Shown piece after piece: positions 25,742-35,745 of a DNA stretch of 64,000 bases (the first letter of the stretch is position 1; every line of letters begins with the position of its first letter). The notes under the pieces are model-generated. The model searched no databases, was not told the origin of the DNA, and saw only the letters and a program-made list of their open reading frames with translations. The stretch lies in assembly GCF_001425485.1 (NCBI RefSeq), contig NZ_LMQW01000012.1, positions 356,100-420,099 of the forward strand, read 5' to 3'. The DNA is from Aureimonas sp. Leaf427 (GTDB lineage: Bacteria; Pseudomonadota; Alphaproteobacteria; Rhizobiales; Rhizobiaceae). The position numbers and the translations under genes are program-made.

Positions 25742-27673
25742 TCAAGCAGAGAGGCGTGACGTCGGTGCGCCACCGGCGGCGGCGGCCCGCGCCCGGTCCC
25801 AGATGGCGCAGAGGCGCTCGAAACGCCCGGCCATGTCCGCGATCGCGTCCGCGTCCGACGTCTCGCCCTTCATCCAGGCCCGGGCCACCTCGCCGAAGAT
25901 CGTGCGGCCGACGGCGAAGCCCTTCACCAGCGCGTAGGACGCGGCGACCTCGAAGGACGCGGCCAGATCCGCCTCGGGGGCGTCCAGGCCGAGGACGACG
26001 ATGCCGCGCGTGTGAGGGTCGCGCGCCTCGATCGCGGCGATGGCGTTCTCCCAGGCCTTCGGCGTCGTCATGGGTTCGAGCTTCCACCAGTCGGGATAGA
26101 CGCCGATCTCGTAGAACCGCTCGATCAGGACGGCATTCGTCGTGTCGTCGACGGCACCGACCTTCGAGGGGATGATCTCCAGCAGGAATTCGAGGCCGTT
26201 GCGCCTGGAGGCCTCGTAGAGCCGCTTGACCGTCTCCTCCTGCCCGGCCCGCATGTCGGGCGCGTCGTCCGGGTGGCAGAAGCAGAGGACCTTCACGACG
26301 GTCTCGCGCGCCCATTCCTCCAGCCCGCCGCAGTCGAGGCCGAGCTCCGGCTCCAGCGTCAGGGGGCGCGATCCCGGCCATTCCGAAGGGCGGCCGATCC
26401 AGAGGCCGGTGCCGGCCGCCGCGTGAAGCGCCCGGCGGCCGATCCGGTCGTCGCAGAGGATGCCGTAGCCCTTGCGCCCGTCCTGGACCCGAAGGGCCGC
26501 CTGGAGGCAGAGTTCCTTGAAGGCGCCGCCCTTGCGGTTCGTGTACCCGTCCAGTTGCTCGAGCTGCATGCGATGGTCGAAGGCGAAGACGCGCATGGTC
26601 GGCCATTCGCCGCGGCGGTTGGTCGACCAGTGGATCTGCTCCAGCGCCGCGTCGTTGCGAAGGTCCGGACGCACGACGCCGCGACGGAGGAAGAACTCCA
26701 GCTCCGCAAGGCTCGGATAGGCGGGCGTGCAGCCGTGCCGGCTGACCGCGAAGGCGCCGCAGGCATTGGCGTATTCCAGCGCGCGCGGCCAGGATTCGCC
26801 GTCGAGCCAGCCCTTGAGGAGCCCGGAGAAGAAGCCGTCGCCGGCGCCCAGCACGTTGAAGACCTCGATCGGAAAGCCGGGGCCGGCCTGCGCCTCGTCG
26901 AGGCTCGCGGGGATTTCGCCCTCGATGGCGACGGCGCCCTTGGCCCCGCGCTTGCACACGAGCGTCGCGCCGGAGACCGCGCGCACGGCCCGCAGCGCCT
27001 CCAGCGTGTCCGTCGAGCCGCCGGCGACGTGGAACTCCTCCTCGGTGCCGACGATGAGGTCGAAGAGGTGCAGCGTCGACTGGAGCTTGGTCGTCACCGC
27101 TTGGCTCTCCACGAAGCGGCTCTCGCCGTCTCCGTGCCCGGCGACGCCCCAGAGATTGGGGCGGTAGTCGATGTCGAGCGCCGCCTTCGCGCCGTGCTCC
27201 CTCGCCAGACGAAGCGCCTTCATCACGGCGGCCTCGGTGCGTGGGTTCGACAGATGCGTGCCGGTTGCCAGAACCGACCTTGCGTCGGCGATCAGCGCCT
27301 CCTCGATGTCGTCCTCGCAAAGCGCCATGTCGGCGCAGTTCTCGCGGTAGAAGATCAGCGGGAAGCTGTCCTCGTCGCGGATGCCGAGGATGACGAGCGC
27401 GGTCAGGCGCTCGGGATCGGTCGTCACGCCGCGCACGTCGACGCGCTCGGCGAGGAGCTGCTCGCGCACGAAGCGGCCCATGTGCTCGTCGCCGACCCGC
27501 GTGATGACGGCGCTCTTCAGCCCGAGCCGGGCCGAGCCGCAGGCGATGTTGGTCGGGCTCCCGCCGATGTACTTCTTGAAGGAGCCCATGTCCTCCAGCC
27601 GCCCGCCGATCTGCGCGCCGTAGAGGTCCACGCTGGATCGGCCGATCGTGACGACGTCGAGTGCCTTGCTCAT
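25742..27673 (-). CDS. iolC: 5-dehydro-2-deoxygluconokinase IolC with C-terminal DUF2090 domain
   Basis: 643 residues. The N-terminal ~330 residues are a PfkB/ribokinase-fold kinase (YIGGSPTNIACGSARLGL near residue 37; ATP-site motif NVLGAGDGFFSGLLKGWL near residue 280 with the catalytic Asp in GAGD). The remaining ~300 residues are the DUF2090 aldolase-like barrel that is fused to IolC in alphaproteobacteria. IolC phosphorylates 5-dehydro-2-deoxy-D-gluconate in myo-inositol breakdown; the second domain may cleave the product. I used the ATG at 27673, where kinase homology begins. It is the last enzyme gene of the minus-strand operon, 16 bp after the TIM-barrel gene. iolB, iolD and iolA are not nearby. 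Confidence 0.9.
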   Translation of the reverse strand: MSKALDVVTIGRSSVDLYGAQIGGRLEDMGSFKKYIGGSPTNIACGSARLGLKSAVITRVGDEHMGRFVREQLLAERVDVRGVTTDPERLTALVILGIRDEDSFPLIFYRENCADMALCEDDIEEALIADARSVLATGTHLSNPRTEAAVMKALRLAREHGAKAALDIDYRPNLWGVAGHGDGESRFVESQAVTTKLQSTLHLFDLIVGTEEEFHVAGGSTDTLEALRAVRAVSGATLVCKRGAKGAVAIEGEIPASLDEAQAGPGFPIEVFNVLGAGDGFFSGLLKGWLDGESWPRALEYANACGAFAVSRHGCTPAYPSLAELEFFLRRGVVRPDLRNDAALEQIHWSTNRRGEWPTMRVFAFDHRMQLEQLDGYTNRKGGAFKELCLQAALRVQDGRKGYGILCDDRIGRRALHAAAGTGLWIGRPSEWPGSRPLTLEPELGLDCGGLEEWARETVVKVLCFCHPDDAPDMRAGQEETVKRLYEASRRNGLEFLLEIIPSKVGAVDDTTNAVLIERFYEIGVYPDWWKLEPMTTPKAWENAIAAIEARDPHTRGIVVLGLDAPEADLAASFEVAASYALVKGFAVGRTIFGEVARAWMKGETSDADAIADMAGRFERLCAIWDRARAAAAGGAPTSRLSA

Positions 27674-27689
27674 GCTCGATGCTCCCGCG

Positions 27690-28619
27690 TCACCCTCGGA
27701 CGGCCTTCGCCCCGAAATGCTTGTCGACATAGTGCCCGATCCGCTCGCGCATGAAGCGGCCGGAGGCGTCCGCGCGCTCCTCCCAGCCGAAGACGCAGGC
27801 CGTGACGACGCCGTCGAAGCCGACCGCCGCGAGCGAGGAGAAGAAGACGTCCCAGTCGATCTCACCGTTGCCGATGTCCATGTGCTGGTGGATCGTGACC
27901 TTCGCGCCCGGCGGGTTGACGATGTAGCGAAGGCCGGACGAGGCCTTGTGGTTGTAGGTGTCGGCGACGTGGACATGGGCGATCAGCGGCCCGGCATCGC
28001 GGATCATCCGGCCCATGTCGTCGCCGAAGTAGAAGGTGTGCGGCGCGCAGTAGAGGAACTTGACGTTGTTCGAGCCGATCGTCTTCAGCATGTCGATCGC
28101 CGGATGGAGCGTCTCGCACCAGTCCTCGGGATGCGGCTCCATGTTGAGCGTCACGCCCTCCTTTTCGAAGATCGGCACCAGTTCCTCGATCGAGCGCCAC
28201 CAGGCGGCTTCGGAATGCTCGTGGGTGAAGTGCCCGGCACCGCCGCAGCAATTGCCGGAGCGGTGGCCGCGATCGGGGGACGGGCCGCGCCCGAACTCCG
28301 AGTTCATCGTGTCGCAGTCCATCGCCACCGTCGCGCGGATGGCTTCCTTCCAGTAGCGCACCGCCGCCTGCCGCTCGTCCTCGTGCGGGCTCGCCCAGCG
28401 ATACATGGGCAGCACCGAGGCGAGCTTCACGCCGTGATCCGACAGGGCCTTGCGGAACTCGGCCACCCGCTCCTTATGGGCGCGCGGACGCACCCACCAG
28501 GGCAGGAAGTCGTCGCGCGGCGAGAGCTCGATATATTCGAAGCCGAGCTCGGCCGTCTTGCGGCAGAGCTCGGGCAGCGGCAGATGGCGGTGCATGTGCG
28601 GATCGAGGGCGATCTTCAT
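27690..28619 (-). CDS. sugar phosphate isomerase/epimerase-like TIM-barrel protein (IolH-like)
   Basis: 309-residue xylose-isomerase-type TIM barrel. It opens MKIALDPHMHRHLPLPELCRK and continues LGFEYIELSPRDDFLPWW; metal/substrate residues are probably in TLNMEPHPEDW, AHVHVADTYNHK and THQHMDIGNGEIDW-like strands. This pattern resembles proteins annotated IolH in inositol clusters. Its reaction is not established; isomerisation or dehydration of an inosose or keto-sugar is plausible. It lies between iolG and iolC with short gaps (53 and 16 bp). Confidence 0.75.
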   Translation of the reverse strand: MKIALDPHMHRHLPLPELCRKTAELGFEYIELSPRDDFLPWWVRPRAHKERVAEFRKALSDHGVKLASVLPMYRWASPHEDERQAAVRYWKEAIRATVAMDCDTMNSEFGRGPSPDRGHRSGNCCGGAGHFTHEHSEAAWWRSIEELVPIFEKEGVTLNMEPHPEDWCETLHPAIDMLKTIGSNNVKFLYCAPHTFYFGDDMGRMIRDAGPLIAHVHVADTYNHKASSGLRYIVNPPGAKVTIHQHMDIGNGEIDWDVFFSSLAAVGFDGVVTACVFGWEERADASGRFMRERIGHYVDKHFGAKAVRG

Positions 28620-28672
28620 GGACGTGGCTCACAGGATGCGGAACGGGAAACGGAACCGGTGTCGAGGCGCCC

Positions 28673-29683
28673 TCAGGCGTAGAAGGCCGGCTTGTCCTTG
28701 ACCTCGATGGGAACGATCCCGCCCGTCCGCTTGGCTTCGACGCAGGCGTCCGAGGTCACGGCGGCGAAGTAGCCGTCCCAGGCGGTCGGGCCGTCGACGC
28801 GGCCGGCCGTCGTGGAGACGATCCATTCCTGGAGTTCGACGTCGTAGCTGTCGATGAAGCGCAGCTTCCAGTCCATCATGATGGACTGCGAGGACCTCGA
28901 GCCCTTGCGCATGGGGACCGCCGAGGGCTCCGGCAGGTTCGCCGTGCCGTCCTCGCCCACGACCTGGCACTGGATGTCGTAGCCGAACTGGCAGTTCACG
29001 AAGACCTCGGTGTCGATCACGATGCCGGAGCGCGTCTTCAGGACGATCATGTAGGGATCGTCGAGCTCGGCATGGGCGTGGCGGCTCTTGCGGCCCTGGA
29101 TGACCTGCGCGGACACGTAATCGTCGCCGACCAGCCAGCGCAGCACGTCGATCTCGTGGATGAACGTATCGGTGATGCCCATGTCGCCGACGTAATGCGC
29201 CGGCACCGTCGGGTTGCGATGGGCGCAGTGAAGGAGCAGCGCCTCGCCGATCTCGCCGGAGGAGAGAACCTCCTTCAGAGCCCTGTAGCCGGCATCGTAG
29301 CGGCGCATGAAGCCGACCTGCACGAGATGTCGTCCGCTGGCGATCTCGGCCTCCACGATCTTCAGGCAGGCCTCTGCCGTGGTCGCGAGCGGCTTCTCGC
29401 AGAAGACGGGCTTGCCCGCCGCGATGGAGGCCAGCACGAACTCCTCGTGGCTGGGGCCCCAGGAGGTGACGACGACGGCATCGACGTTCGGATCGGACAC
29501 GACGCCCTGGCCCGTGGCGTGAACCGCCGCGCCGGGGCAGAGCCGGTCGGCGACGGACCTCGCGCTGTCGGGATTGATGTCGTTGACGGCCACCACGGCC
29601 GAGCCGGCCAGCTTCCCGTGGAGACGCGCGATGTGCTCCTGGCCGATCGCGCCGGTGCCGATCACGCCGATTTTGAGGGTCAT
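28673..29683 (-). CDS. iolG: inositol 2-dehydrogenase (Gfo/Idh/MocA family)
   Basis: 336 residues. The N-terminal NAD-binding Rossmann motif [12 protein letters not shown] is at residues ~6-17, the family lysine is in VFCEKPLA near residue 95, and the substrate-side motif [21 protein letters not shown] carries the expected Asp and His. Length and these motifs match the myo-inositol 2-dehydrogenase (IdhA/IolG) branch, which oxidises myo-inositol to 2-keto-myo-inositol with NAD. I took the ATG at 29683, just before the Rossmann strand. Same operon as the transporter genes upstream. Confidence 0.85.
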   Translation of the reverse strand: MTLKIGVIGTGAIGQEHIARLHGKLAGSAVVAVNDINPDSARSVADRLCPGAAVHATGQGVVSDPNVDAVVVTSWGPSHEEFVLASIAAGKPVFCEKPLATTAEACLKIVEAEIASGRHLVQVGFMRRYDAGYRALKEVLSSGEIGEALLLHCAHRNPTVPAHYVGDMGITDTFIHEIDVLRWLVGDDYVSAQVIQGRKSRHAHAELDDPYMIVLKTRSGIVIDTEVFVNCQFGYDIQCQVVGEDGTANLPEPSAVPMRKGSRSSQSIMMDWKLRFIDSYDVELQEWIVSTTAGRVDGPTAWDGYFAAVTSDACVEAKRTGGIVPIEVKDKPAFYA

Positions 29684-29756
29684 GGACTTGCTTTCAGCTG
29701 TTTGTGTTCTTTGAGATGTCGAGGCGACCGGTGGGCTAGCGATGGGCGGCCGATGG

Positions 29757-30860
29757 TCAGACGGCGGTCCAGCGCTGGTCCCGGTGCGAGCGGGCCATGG
29801 CATGCACCGTGTCTTCGATCGCGAAACCCGTCTCGAAATCGACGATGCGGGCCGGCTTGCCCTCGATGGCGGCGAGAAGCTCGTGCGCCTCGATCACCTT
29901 GAGGTCGTTGAAGCCGAGGCCGTGGCCGGGCGCCGGGATGAAGCGGTCGTAGGGCGCGTGGACGGGCGCGGACAAAACCGTGCGGAACCCTTGCAGCCGC
30001 TCGTCGCCCTCGCGGGTGAAGAGCTGGAACTCGTTCATCCGCTCCTGGTCGTAGGCGATCGTGCCCTTGGAGCCGAAGACCTGGACCGCGATCCGGCCCT
30101 TGCGTCCCCAGGCCGCGCGGTTGGCGACGAGCAGGCCGGAGGCGCCGCTGCGCAGGCGCAGCAGGCTGGTGGCGATCTCGTGCGTCTCCACCGGGCGGCC
30201 CTCGCGGCTCGCGTACGGCTTGGCCTGGTCCGTCATCACCTCGGCCACCGGCCCGGCCAGGCGCCAGAGGATCGAGAGCGGATGAACGGCGAAGTCGTCG
30301 AGCGCGCCATAGCCGGAATCGGCGCCGTTCTTGAAGGCGAAGGGCGCATCGGGGTCGGCCATGAAGTCCTCGTCCATCTCGAGGCGCACATGGTTGACCT
30401 CGCCGATGACGCCGTCCCGGATCACGGCCTCCATCTGCCGGACGACCGGGTTCTGGATGTAGTTGTAGCCGAGCACCGCGACCCGGCCCGTGGCGCGCGC
30501 GGCCTCCAGCATGGCCGTCGCATCCTCGCGCGAGGTCGCCATCGGCTTCTCGCACCAGACGTGCTTGCCGGCCTCGAAGGCCGCGATGGCCATTTCGGCA
30601 TGGAACGGGTTCGGCGCCGCGATGGACACGACGTCCACCTCCGGGTCGGCGATCACGGCGCGCCAGTCCTCGGTGCTCCGGGCGAAGCCGAATTCGGCGG
30701 CCTTGGCGCCGGCGAGATCGGCGCGCGCTTCGGCGAGATGGACGAGCCGCGGACGGGCGGTCTCGGCGAAGGTCGCAGCGACCGCGTTCCAGGCCAGCGC
30801 GTGGCATTTGCCCATGAAGCCGGTGCCGATGAGGCCGACGCCGATCGAGGTCTTAGTCAT
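29757..30860 (-). CDS. Gfo/Idh/MocA family oxidoreductase
   Basis: 367 residues. Rossmann motif [16 protein letters not shown] near residue 9, catalytic Lys in [11 protein letters not shown] near residue 97, and [19 protein letters not shown] with the expected Asp and His in the substrate domain. It is a nicotinamide-dependent sugar/cyclitol dehydrogenase; the relation to scyllo-inositol or other inositol-isomer dehydrogenases is inferred from context. It is one of three family members in this region and lies between the permease gene and iolG. Confidence 0.83.
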   Translation of the reverse strand: MTKTSIGVGLIGTGFMGKCHALAWNAVAATFAETARPRLVHLAEARADLAGAKAAEFGFARSTEDWRAVIADPEVDVVSIAAPNPFHAEMAIAAFEAGKHVWCEKPMATSREDATAMLEAARATGRVAVLGYNYIQNPVVRQMEAVIRDGVIGEVNHVRLEMDEDFMADPDAPFAFKNGADSGYGALDDFAVHPLSILWRLAGPVAEVMTDQAKPYASREGRPVETHEIATSLLRLRSGASGLLVANRAAWGRKGRIAVQVFGSKGTIAYDQERMNEFQLFTREGDERLQGFRTVLSAPVHAPYDRFIPAPGHGLGFNDLKVIEAHELLAAIEGKPARIVDFETGFAIEDTVHAMARSHRDQRWTAV

Positions 30861-30955
30861 CGTGGTCTGGTTCCGTTGGAAGCGCCCGCCGGACGGCCGG
30901 ACGCGGAGAAGGAAAGAAGGAGAGGAGAGCGGCGGAGGCGTGGGGCCGAGCGGCG

Positions 30956-31999
30956 TCAGGCCTTGGAGCGTTTCTTCTGCCGATACTGGTCGATCACGAC
31001 GGCGGCGACGATGATCGCGCCCTTGACGATCTCCTGGTAGTAGGCGTCGATCCTGAGGAAGGTGAAGCCGGACGTCATGACGCCGAGGATGATGACGCCG
31101 ATGACCGTGCCCGTGATGCGGCCGACGCCGCCGGCGAGCGAGGTGCCGCCGATGACGGCCGCGGCGATGGCGTCGAGTTCGTAGGACGCGCCCATGCCGG
31201 CCTGTCCCGAGACGGCGCGGGCCGAGGTGACGATGCCGGCAAGGCCCGAGAGCGTGCCCGCGATCGCATAGACGAAGATCAGGTGGCGCGAGACGTTGAT
31301 GCCGGAGACGATGGCGGCCTGCCGGTTGGCGCCGACCGCATAGGTGAACTTGCCGTAGCGCGTGTAGCGAAGCGCGATGTGGAAGATCAGCGCGACGACG
31401 AGGAAGATGACGACCGGCATCGCCCCGGAGCCGATGGCCGCGTAGCTGTCCGACAGCATGGAGACGGGCTGGCCGCCCGTGTACCACTTGGCCGCGCCGC
31501 GGGCGGCGACCATCATGCCGAGCGTCGCGATGAAGGGCGGGATGCCCGTATAGGCGATCAGCGAGCCGTTCACGAGGCCGGCCCCGAGGCCGACGAGAAG
31601 ACCCGCCGCGATCGGCAGGATCACGGGCAGGCCCGTCAGCGAGGGATAGACCGCGCGGGCATAGTCCGGGTTTTGCGCGAGACTCGCCGCGACCATGGCC
31701 GTGAAGGCGACGATCGAGCCGGAGGACAGATCGACGCCGGACGTGATGATGACCTGCGTCACGCCGACGGCGATGATGCCGATCACCGAGACCTGGAGGA
31801 TCATCACGACGAGGCGCTGCTTGTTGGCGAGGAAGCTCTGGCCGATCAGGACCCAGCCGAGCGCCTCGAAGACGAGGGCGATGCCGACGAGGACGAGGAG
31901 GATGGAGACCTCCGTCGGCAGCTTGCGCCGACGCTTCGTCGGCCTGTCCACGGCGGGAGCCGGCGGCACGCCGCCATGCGTCGCTTCCTGTAGGGTCAT
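30956..31999 (-). CDS. sugar ABC transporter permease (RbsC/inositol type)
   Basis: 347-residue inner-membrane permease of the RbsC branch with about ten hydrophobic segments. Typical stretches: GVTQVIITSGVDLSSGSIVA, IPPFIATLGMMVAARGAAKW, and AAAVIGGTSLAGGVGRITGT. It forms the channel of a CUT2-type importer with the ATPase at 32102-33652 and one of the two binding proteins. Surrounding inositol enzymes point to myo-inositol or another cyclitol as substrate. Confidence 0.9.
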   Translation of the reverse strand: MTLQEATHGGVPPAPAVDRPTKRRRKLPTEVSILLVLVGIALVFEALGWVLIGQSFLANKQRLVVMILQVSVIGIIAVGVTQVIITSGVDLSSGSIVAFTAMVAASLAQNPDYARAVYPSLTGLPVILPIAAGLLVGLGAGLVNGSLIAYTGIPPFIATLGMMVAARGAAKWYTGGQPVSMLSDSYAAIGSGAMPVVIFLVVALIFHIALRYTRYGKFTYAVGANRQAAIVSGINVSRHLIFVYAIAGTLSGLAGIVTSARAVSGQAGMGASYELDAIAAAVIGGTSLAGGVGRITGTVIGVIILGVMTSGFTFLRIDAYYQEIVKGAIIVAAVVIDQYRQKKRSKA

Positions 32000-32101
32000 G
32001 GTCGTCTCCCGGCATCTTTCGTCCCGACGGGCGCATCGCGGAGCGATGGAGGCCGGGCCGGCGTCGTTGCAAGTCCTTGAAAGTCTGAAGAGATAGCGGC
32101 C

Positions 32102-33652
32102 TCAGTTCGAGGCGAGGTCGATGATCCGTTCCTGCGTGGCGTCCGCGCGGTCGACGATGCCGGTGAGGCGTCCGGCGTGCATGACCATGATGCGGTCGCT
32201 CATGCCGAGCACTTCGGGCAGTTCCGACGAGATCATGATGACCGCGAGCCCTTCGCCGGCGAGCTTGGAGATCAGGCGGTGGATCTCGGCCTTGGCGCCG
32301 ACGTCGATGCCGCGCGTCGGCTCGTCGAGGATGAGGATCTTCGGGTCGGTCAGCAGCCAGCGGCCGATCAGCACCTTCTGCTGGTTGCCGCCGGACAGGT
32401 TGCCGATGCGCTCGTCGAGGTCGGGCGTCTTCACGCGCATGACCTTCGCCATCGCCTCGCAGCGCTTGTCGACGGCGCTCTGGCGCACGAAGCCGGCCGA
32501 GGTGAACTGGTCGTTGATGACCGCCATCTGCATGTTCTCGGTGATCGAGAGCTGCAGGAAGCAGCCGGTGTCCTTGCGGTCCTCGGTGAGGAAGGCGAGG
32601 CCGTGGCGCATGGCGACGGCGGGGCTGTCGACGCTCACCGCCTTGCCGAAGATCTCGATCGTGCCCGAGCTCGCAGGCGTCACGCCGAACAGCGTCTCGG
32701 CGATGTTGGAGCGCCCGGAACCGACGAGCCCGGCAAGGCCGAGGATCTCGCCCGCGCGCAGGTCGAACGACACGTCGCGGAACACCTTGCCGAGGCAGAG
32801 GTCCCGGACGGAGAGGACGACCTCGCCGATCTTGGCCTCCTCCTTCGGGAACATCTGCGTCAGCTCGCGCCCGACCATCATGCGGATGATGTCGTCGCGC
32901 GTGACCGTCTTGGCGTCCTTCGTGCCGATATACTTGCCGTCTCGGAAGATCGAGACCTCGTCGGCGATCTCGGCGAGCTCGTCCATCTTGTGCGTGATGT
33001 AGACGATGCCCTTCCCCTCCGCGCGCAGCTTGCGCACGATGCGGAAGAGGTGCTCGACCTCGCGGTCGGTCAGCGCCGAGGTCGGCTCGTCCATGATGAG
33101 GACGTCGGAATTGTAGGAGACGGCCTTGGCGATCTCCACCATCTGGCGGCTGGCGATGGAGAGCGTCTGCGTCTCGACCTCCGGGTCGATGTCGATCGAG
33201 AGCTCCGCGAAGAGCTTTTCGGTCCGGCGGCGCAGCTCGCCGTGATCGACGAAGCCGAAGCGGTTCTTCGGCTCGCGGCGGATCCAGATGTTCTCGGCGA
33301 CCGTCATGAAGGGCATCAGGTTCAGCTCCTGATGGATCATCGCGATGCCGTTCTCGAGCGCGTCGAGCGGCGAGGTCAGGCGGATCGGCTGGCCGCGCAG
33401 GCGGAACTCGCCGCCCTCCGGCGTGTAGACGCCGGCGATGATCTTCATCAGCGTCGACTTGCCCGCGCCGTTCTCGCCCATCAGGGCATGGACCGTGCCG
33501 CGCCTCACGCGAAACTCGACGCCGTCGAGGGCGACGACGCCCGGAAAGGTCTTCGTGACCCCGTCCACCTCGAGGAGGTAGTCGGCACCGGGCACCGCGC
33601 CGCTCTCGCGGACCGCGCGCATCGTGGTCGGGCTGATCGTCTGTGCCGACAT
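32102..33652 (-). CDS. sugar ABC transporter ATP-binding protein (CUT2/RbsA type)
   Basis: 516-residue protein with two ABC cassettes, as in RbsA. First cassette: Walker [12 protein letters not shown] (residue ~57) and Walker [16 protein letters not shown]. Second cassette: the region [18 protein letters not shown] replaces a canonical Walker A (GSGRS for GxGKS), usual for RbsA-type proteins, with signature [15 protein letters not shown] and Walker [13 protein letters not shown]. It powers the CUT2 importer encoded alongside. Gap to the upstream binding-protein gene is 56 bp. Confidence 0.92.
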   Translation of the reverse strand: MSAQTISPTTMRAVRESGAVPGADYLLEVDGVTKTFPGVVALDGVEFRVRRGTVHALMGENGAGKSTLMKIIAGVYTPEGGEFRLRGQPIRLTSPLDALENGIAMIHQELNLMPFMTVAENIWIRREPKNRFGFVDHGELRRRTEKLFAELSIDIDPEVETQTLSIASRQMVEIAKAVSYNSDVLIMDEPTSALTDREVEHLFRIVRKLRAEGKGIVYITHKMDELAEIADEVSIFRDGKYIGTKDAKTVTRDDIIRMMVGRELTQMFPKEEAKIGEVVLSVRDLCLGKVFRDVSFDLRAGEILGLAGLVGSGRSNIAETLFGVTPASSGTIEIFGKAVSVDSPAVAMRHGLAFLTEDRKDTGCFLQLSITENMQMAVINDQFTSAGFVRQSAVDKRCEAMAKVMRVKTPDLDERIGNLSGGNQQKVLIGRWLLTDPKILILDEPTRGIDVGAKAEIHRLISKLAGEGLAVIMISSELPEVLGMSDRIMVMHAGRLTGIVDRADATQERIIDLASN

Positions 33653-33708
33653 GTCCCTGTCCTCCCGGAGCCTCGGCCGGCCGGTCTTCGCCGGCGCGGT
33701 CGAGCGTT

Positions 33709-34644
33709 TCACTTCGACGTGTCGTAGCTCGCGATGTTGGCGGGCGTGACGAGTTCGAACGGCACCCAGATCTTCGGCTCCGTCGCCTCGCCCCTGGCGA
33801 GCGACAGCGCGGCGTCCACCGAGGCGGCCCCCTGCTGCGTGGCGTTCTGGAAGACGGTGACGTCGAGCTCGCCCGCCTTCATCGCGGAGAGCCCGTCCGG
33901 CGTCGCGTCGATGCCGGCGATCACGACGCTCTTCATGTCGCGGTCGACGGCCTTCAGCGCCTGGATCGCGCCGATCGCCATCTCGTCGTTGTTGGCGATG
34001 ACGGCGTCGAACTCGGCCGAGGAGGAGAGCCAGTTGGTCATGATGTTCTGGGCCTCGATGCGATCCCAGCCGGCGGCCTGCCGGTCGACGATCGTGATGC
34101 CGGAGCATTCCGGCGTCGCCAGGACATCCTCGATGTCCTTGGTGCGCACGATCGAGGAATGGTTGTTCAGCGGTCCCATCAGGACATAGGCCGAGCCCTT
34201 GCCGCCGAGGAGCTTGCAGACCTCCTTGGTCTGCATCGTGCCCGATTCCAGCTCGTCGGAGCCGACGAAGGCGGCCTTCTTCGGCAGGCTGTCGAGATCG
34301 GCCGGCGGATGCACGGAATAGACGATCGGAATGCCGGCCTCGTCCGCGAGCTTGCTCATGGCGGGCGTCCCGTCGCCGTCCACGGCCGCGACGACGATGG
34401 CGTCGACGCCGGAGGCGATGAAGTTGCGCACCTGGTCGAGCTGGCGCTGGGGATCGTTCTGCGCGTCCTCCACCTGAAGCGTCACGCCGCTCAGGGCCTT
34501 GGCGCGATCCTCCATGCCGTTGCGCAGGATGGTGAGGAAGGTGGAATCGGCACGCGCGATCGTGACGCCGACGGTCTCGGCGAGAGCGGGCGTCGCGGCG
34601 GAGGCGAGCATTGCTGCGAGGGCGATGACGAAGGACGATTTCAT
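33709..34644 (-). CDS. periplasmic sugar-binding protein, tandem paralogue 1
   Basis: 311-residue periplasmic binding protein of the RbsB/inositol-binding type (type I fold). Sec signal peptide with likely cleavage after SAATPALA. Family motifs: [19 protein letters not shown] and [17 protein letters not shown]. It is closely related along its whole length to the next gene upstream (34728-35651); for example [24 protein letters not shown] here versus [20 protein letters not shown] there. It delivers a sugar or cyclitol to the permease. Confidence 0.9.
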   Translation of the reverse strand: MKSSFVIALAAMLASAATPALAETVGVTIARADSTFLTILRNGMEDRAKALSGVTLQVEDAQNDPQRQLDQVRNFIASGVDAIVVAAVDGDGTPAMSKLADEAGIPIVYSVHPPADLDSLPKKAAFVGSDELESGTMQTKEVCKLLGGKGSAYVLMGPLNNHSSIVRTKDIEDVLATPECSGITIVDRQAAGWDRIEAQNIMTNWLSSSAEFDAVIANNDEMAIGAIQALKAVDRDMKSVVIAGIDATPDGLSAMKAGELDVTVFQNATQQGAASVDAALSLARGEATEPKIWVPFELVTPANIASYDTSK

Positions 34645-34697
34645 GGCGGACGGCTCTCCTGAACGGGTGCCTGAAGGACGAAGGGACGGACGTGGGT

Positions 34698-34720
34698 GGG
34701 GCGCCGCCGGGCGGCGCCCC
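34698..34720 (-). promoter_or_regulatory. intergenic GC hairpin between the two binding-protein genes
   Basis: A perfect 10-bp stem (34698-34707 with 34711-34720) with a 3-base loop lies 7 bp after the stop of the upstream binding-protein gene on the minus-strand transcript. No T-run follows, so it is more likely an mRNA-stabilising or partial-termination hairpin, as found after highly expressed binding-protein genes, than a full terminator. Confidence 0.5.
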
Positions 34721-34727
34721 GGTCCCG

Positions 34728-35651
34728 TCAGTTCTTGGCTTCGTACTTGGCCATGGTCTCGGGCGTCACGAGCTCGAAGGGCACGTTGTTGACCTTCTCG
34801 GCCTTCTCGCCCTTGATCAGCTTGTCGATCGTGTCGACGGCGCCCGCGCCCTGGCCGGCCGCGTTCTGGAAGACCGTGACCTTGAGGTCGCCGGCCTTCA
34901 TGGCGGCGAGGCCGTCCTGCGTCGCGTCGATGCCCGACACGACGACGTCGGTGACGCCCGCGGCCTTCAGCGCCTGGATCGCGCCGATCGCCATCTCGTC
35001 GTTGTTGGCGACGACGGCGGCGGGCTTCAGGCCGGCCGAAATCCAGTTGGTCATGAGATCGGTCGCCTGGGTGCGGCTCCAGTTCGCCGTCTGCTTCTCC
35101 AGGATCTTGATGCCCGTGCAGGGCTCCTTGGCGATCACGTCCTCGACGTCCTGCGTGCGCTGGCGGGCCGCCTGGTTCGACAGCTCGCCCATCATCACGA
35201 CGATGTCGCCCTTGCCGCCCAGGAGCTTGCAGACCTCCTGCGTTTGCAGCGTTCCGGAATCGCGCTCGTCGGAACCGACGAAGGCGACCTTCTCCGGCAG
35301 CGTGTCGAGATCGGCCGGCTGGCGGTTCACGTAGACGAGCGGAATGCCCGCATCGGCGGCGAGCTTGGTCATCTGCGGGGTCGCGTCGGTATCGACGGGA
35401 TTGACGATGATGCCGGCGACGCCCTGGGCGATGAAGTTCTGGATCTGGTTGAGCTGCTTGCCGATGTCGTTGGTGGCGTCCTCGAACTGGAGCTTCATGC
35501 CCTCCTTTTCCGAGCCGGCCTTTTCGATGCCCTGGCGAACGACCGTCAGGAAGTTGTCGTCGAAGAGCGCCATCGAGACGCCGACATCGGCGGCCGAAGC
35601 CGAGGTCATCAGGGCCGCCGAGGCGGCGAGTGTCATGAGAATGCGCTTCAT
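34728..35651 (-). CDS. periplasmic sugar-binding protein, tandem paralogue 2
   Basis: 307-residue RbsB-type binding protein. Signal peptide [20 protein letters not shown] with cleavage before ADVGV. Ligand-fold motifs: [20 protein letters not shown] and [20 protein letters not shown]. The start at 35651 is chosen because it gives this clean signal peptide. It is the first binding protein in the operon and a diverged duplicate of 33709-34644, which shares the single permease and ATPase. The two may bind different inositol isomers. Confidence 0.9.
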   Translation of the reverse strand: MKRILMTLAASAALMTSASAADVGVSMALFDDNFLTVVRQGIEKAGSEKEGMKLQFEDATNDIGKQLNQIQNFIAQGVAGIIVNPVDTDATPQMTKLAADAGIPLVYVNRQPADLDTLPEKVAFVGSDERDSGTLQTQEVCKLLGGKGDIVVMMGELSNQAARQRTQDVEDVIAKEPCTGIKILEKQTANWSRTQATDLMTNWISAGLKPAAVVANNDEMAIGAIQALKAAGVTDVVVSGIDATQDGLAAMKAGDLKVTVFQNAAGQGAGAVDTIDKLIKGEKAEKVNNVPFELVTPETMAKYEAKN

Positions 35652-35745
35652 GGTGGTCTGATCTCCTCCAAGATCTTCGGGCCGCGACCTCCCGCGCCCG
35701 ATTCCATCGATCCCGCGAATGTCGTCCGACGGGTGGAATGTCGTT

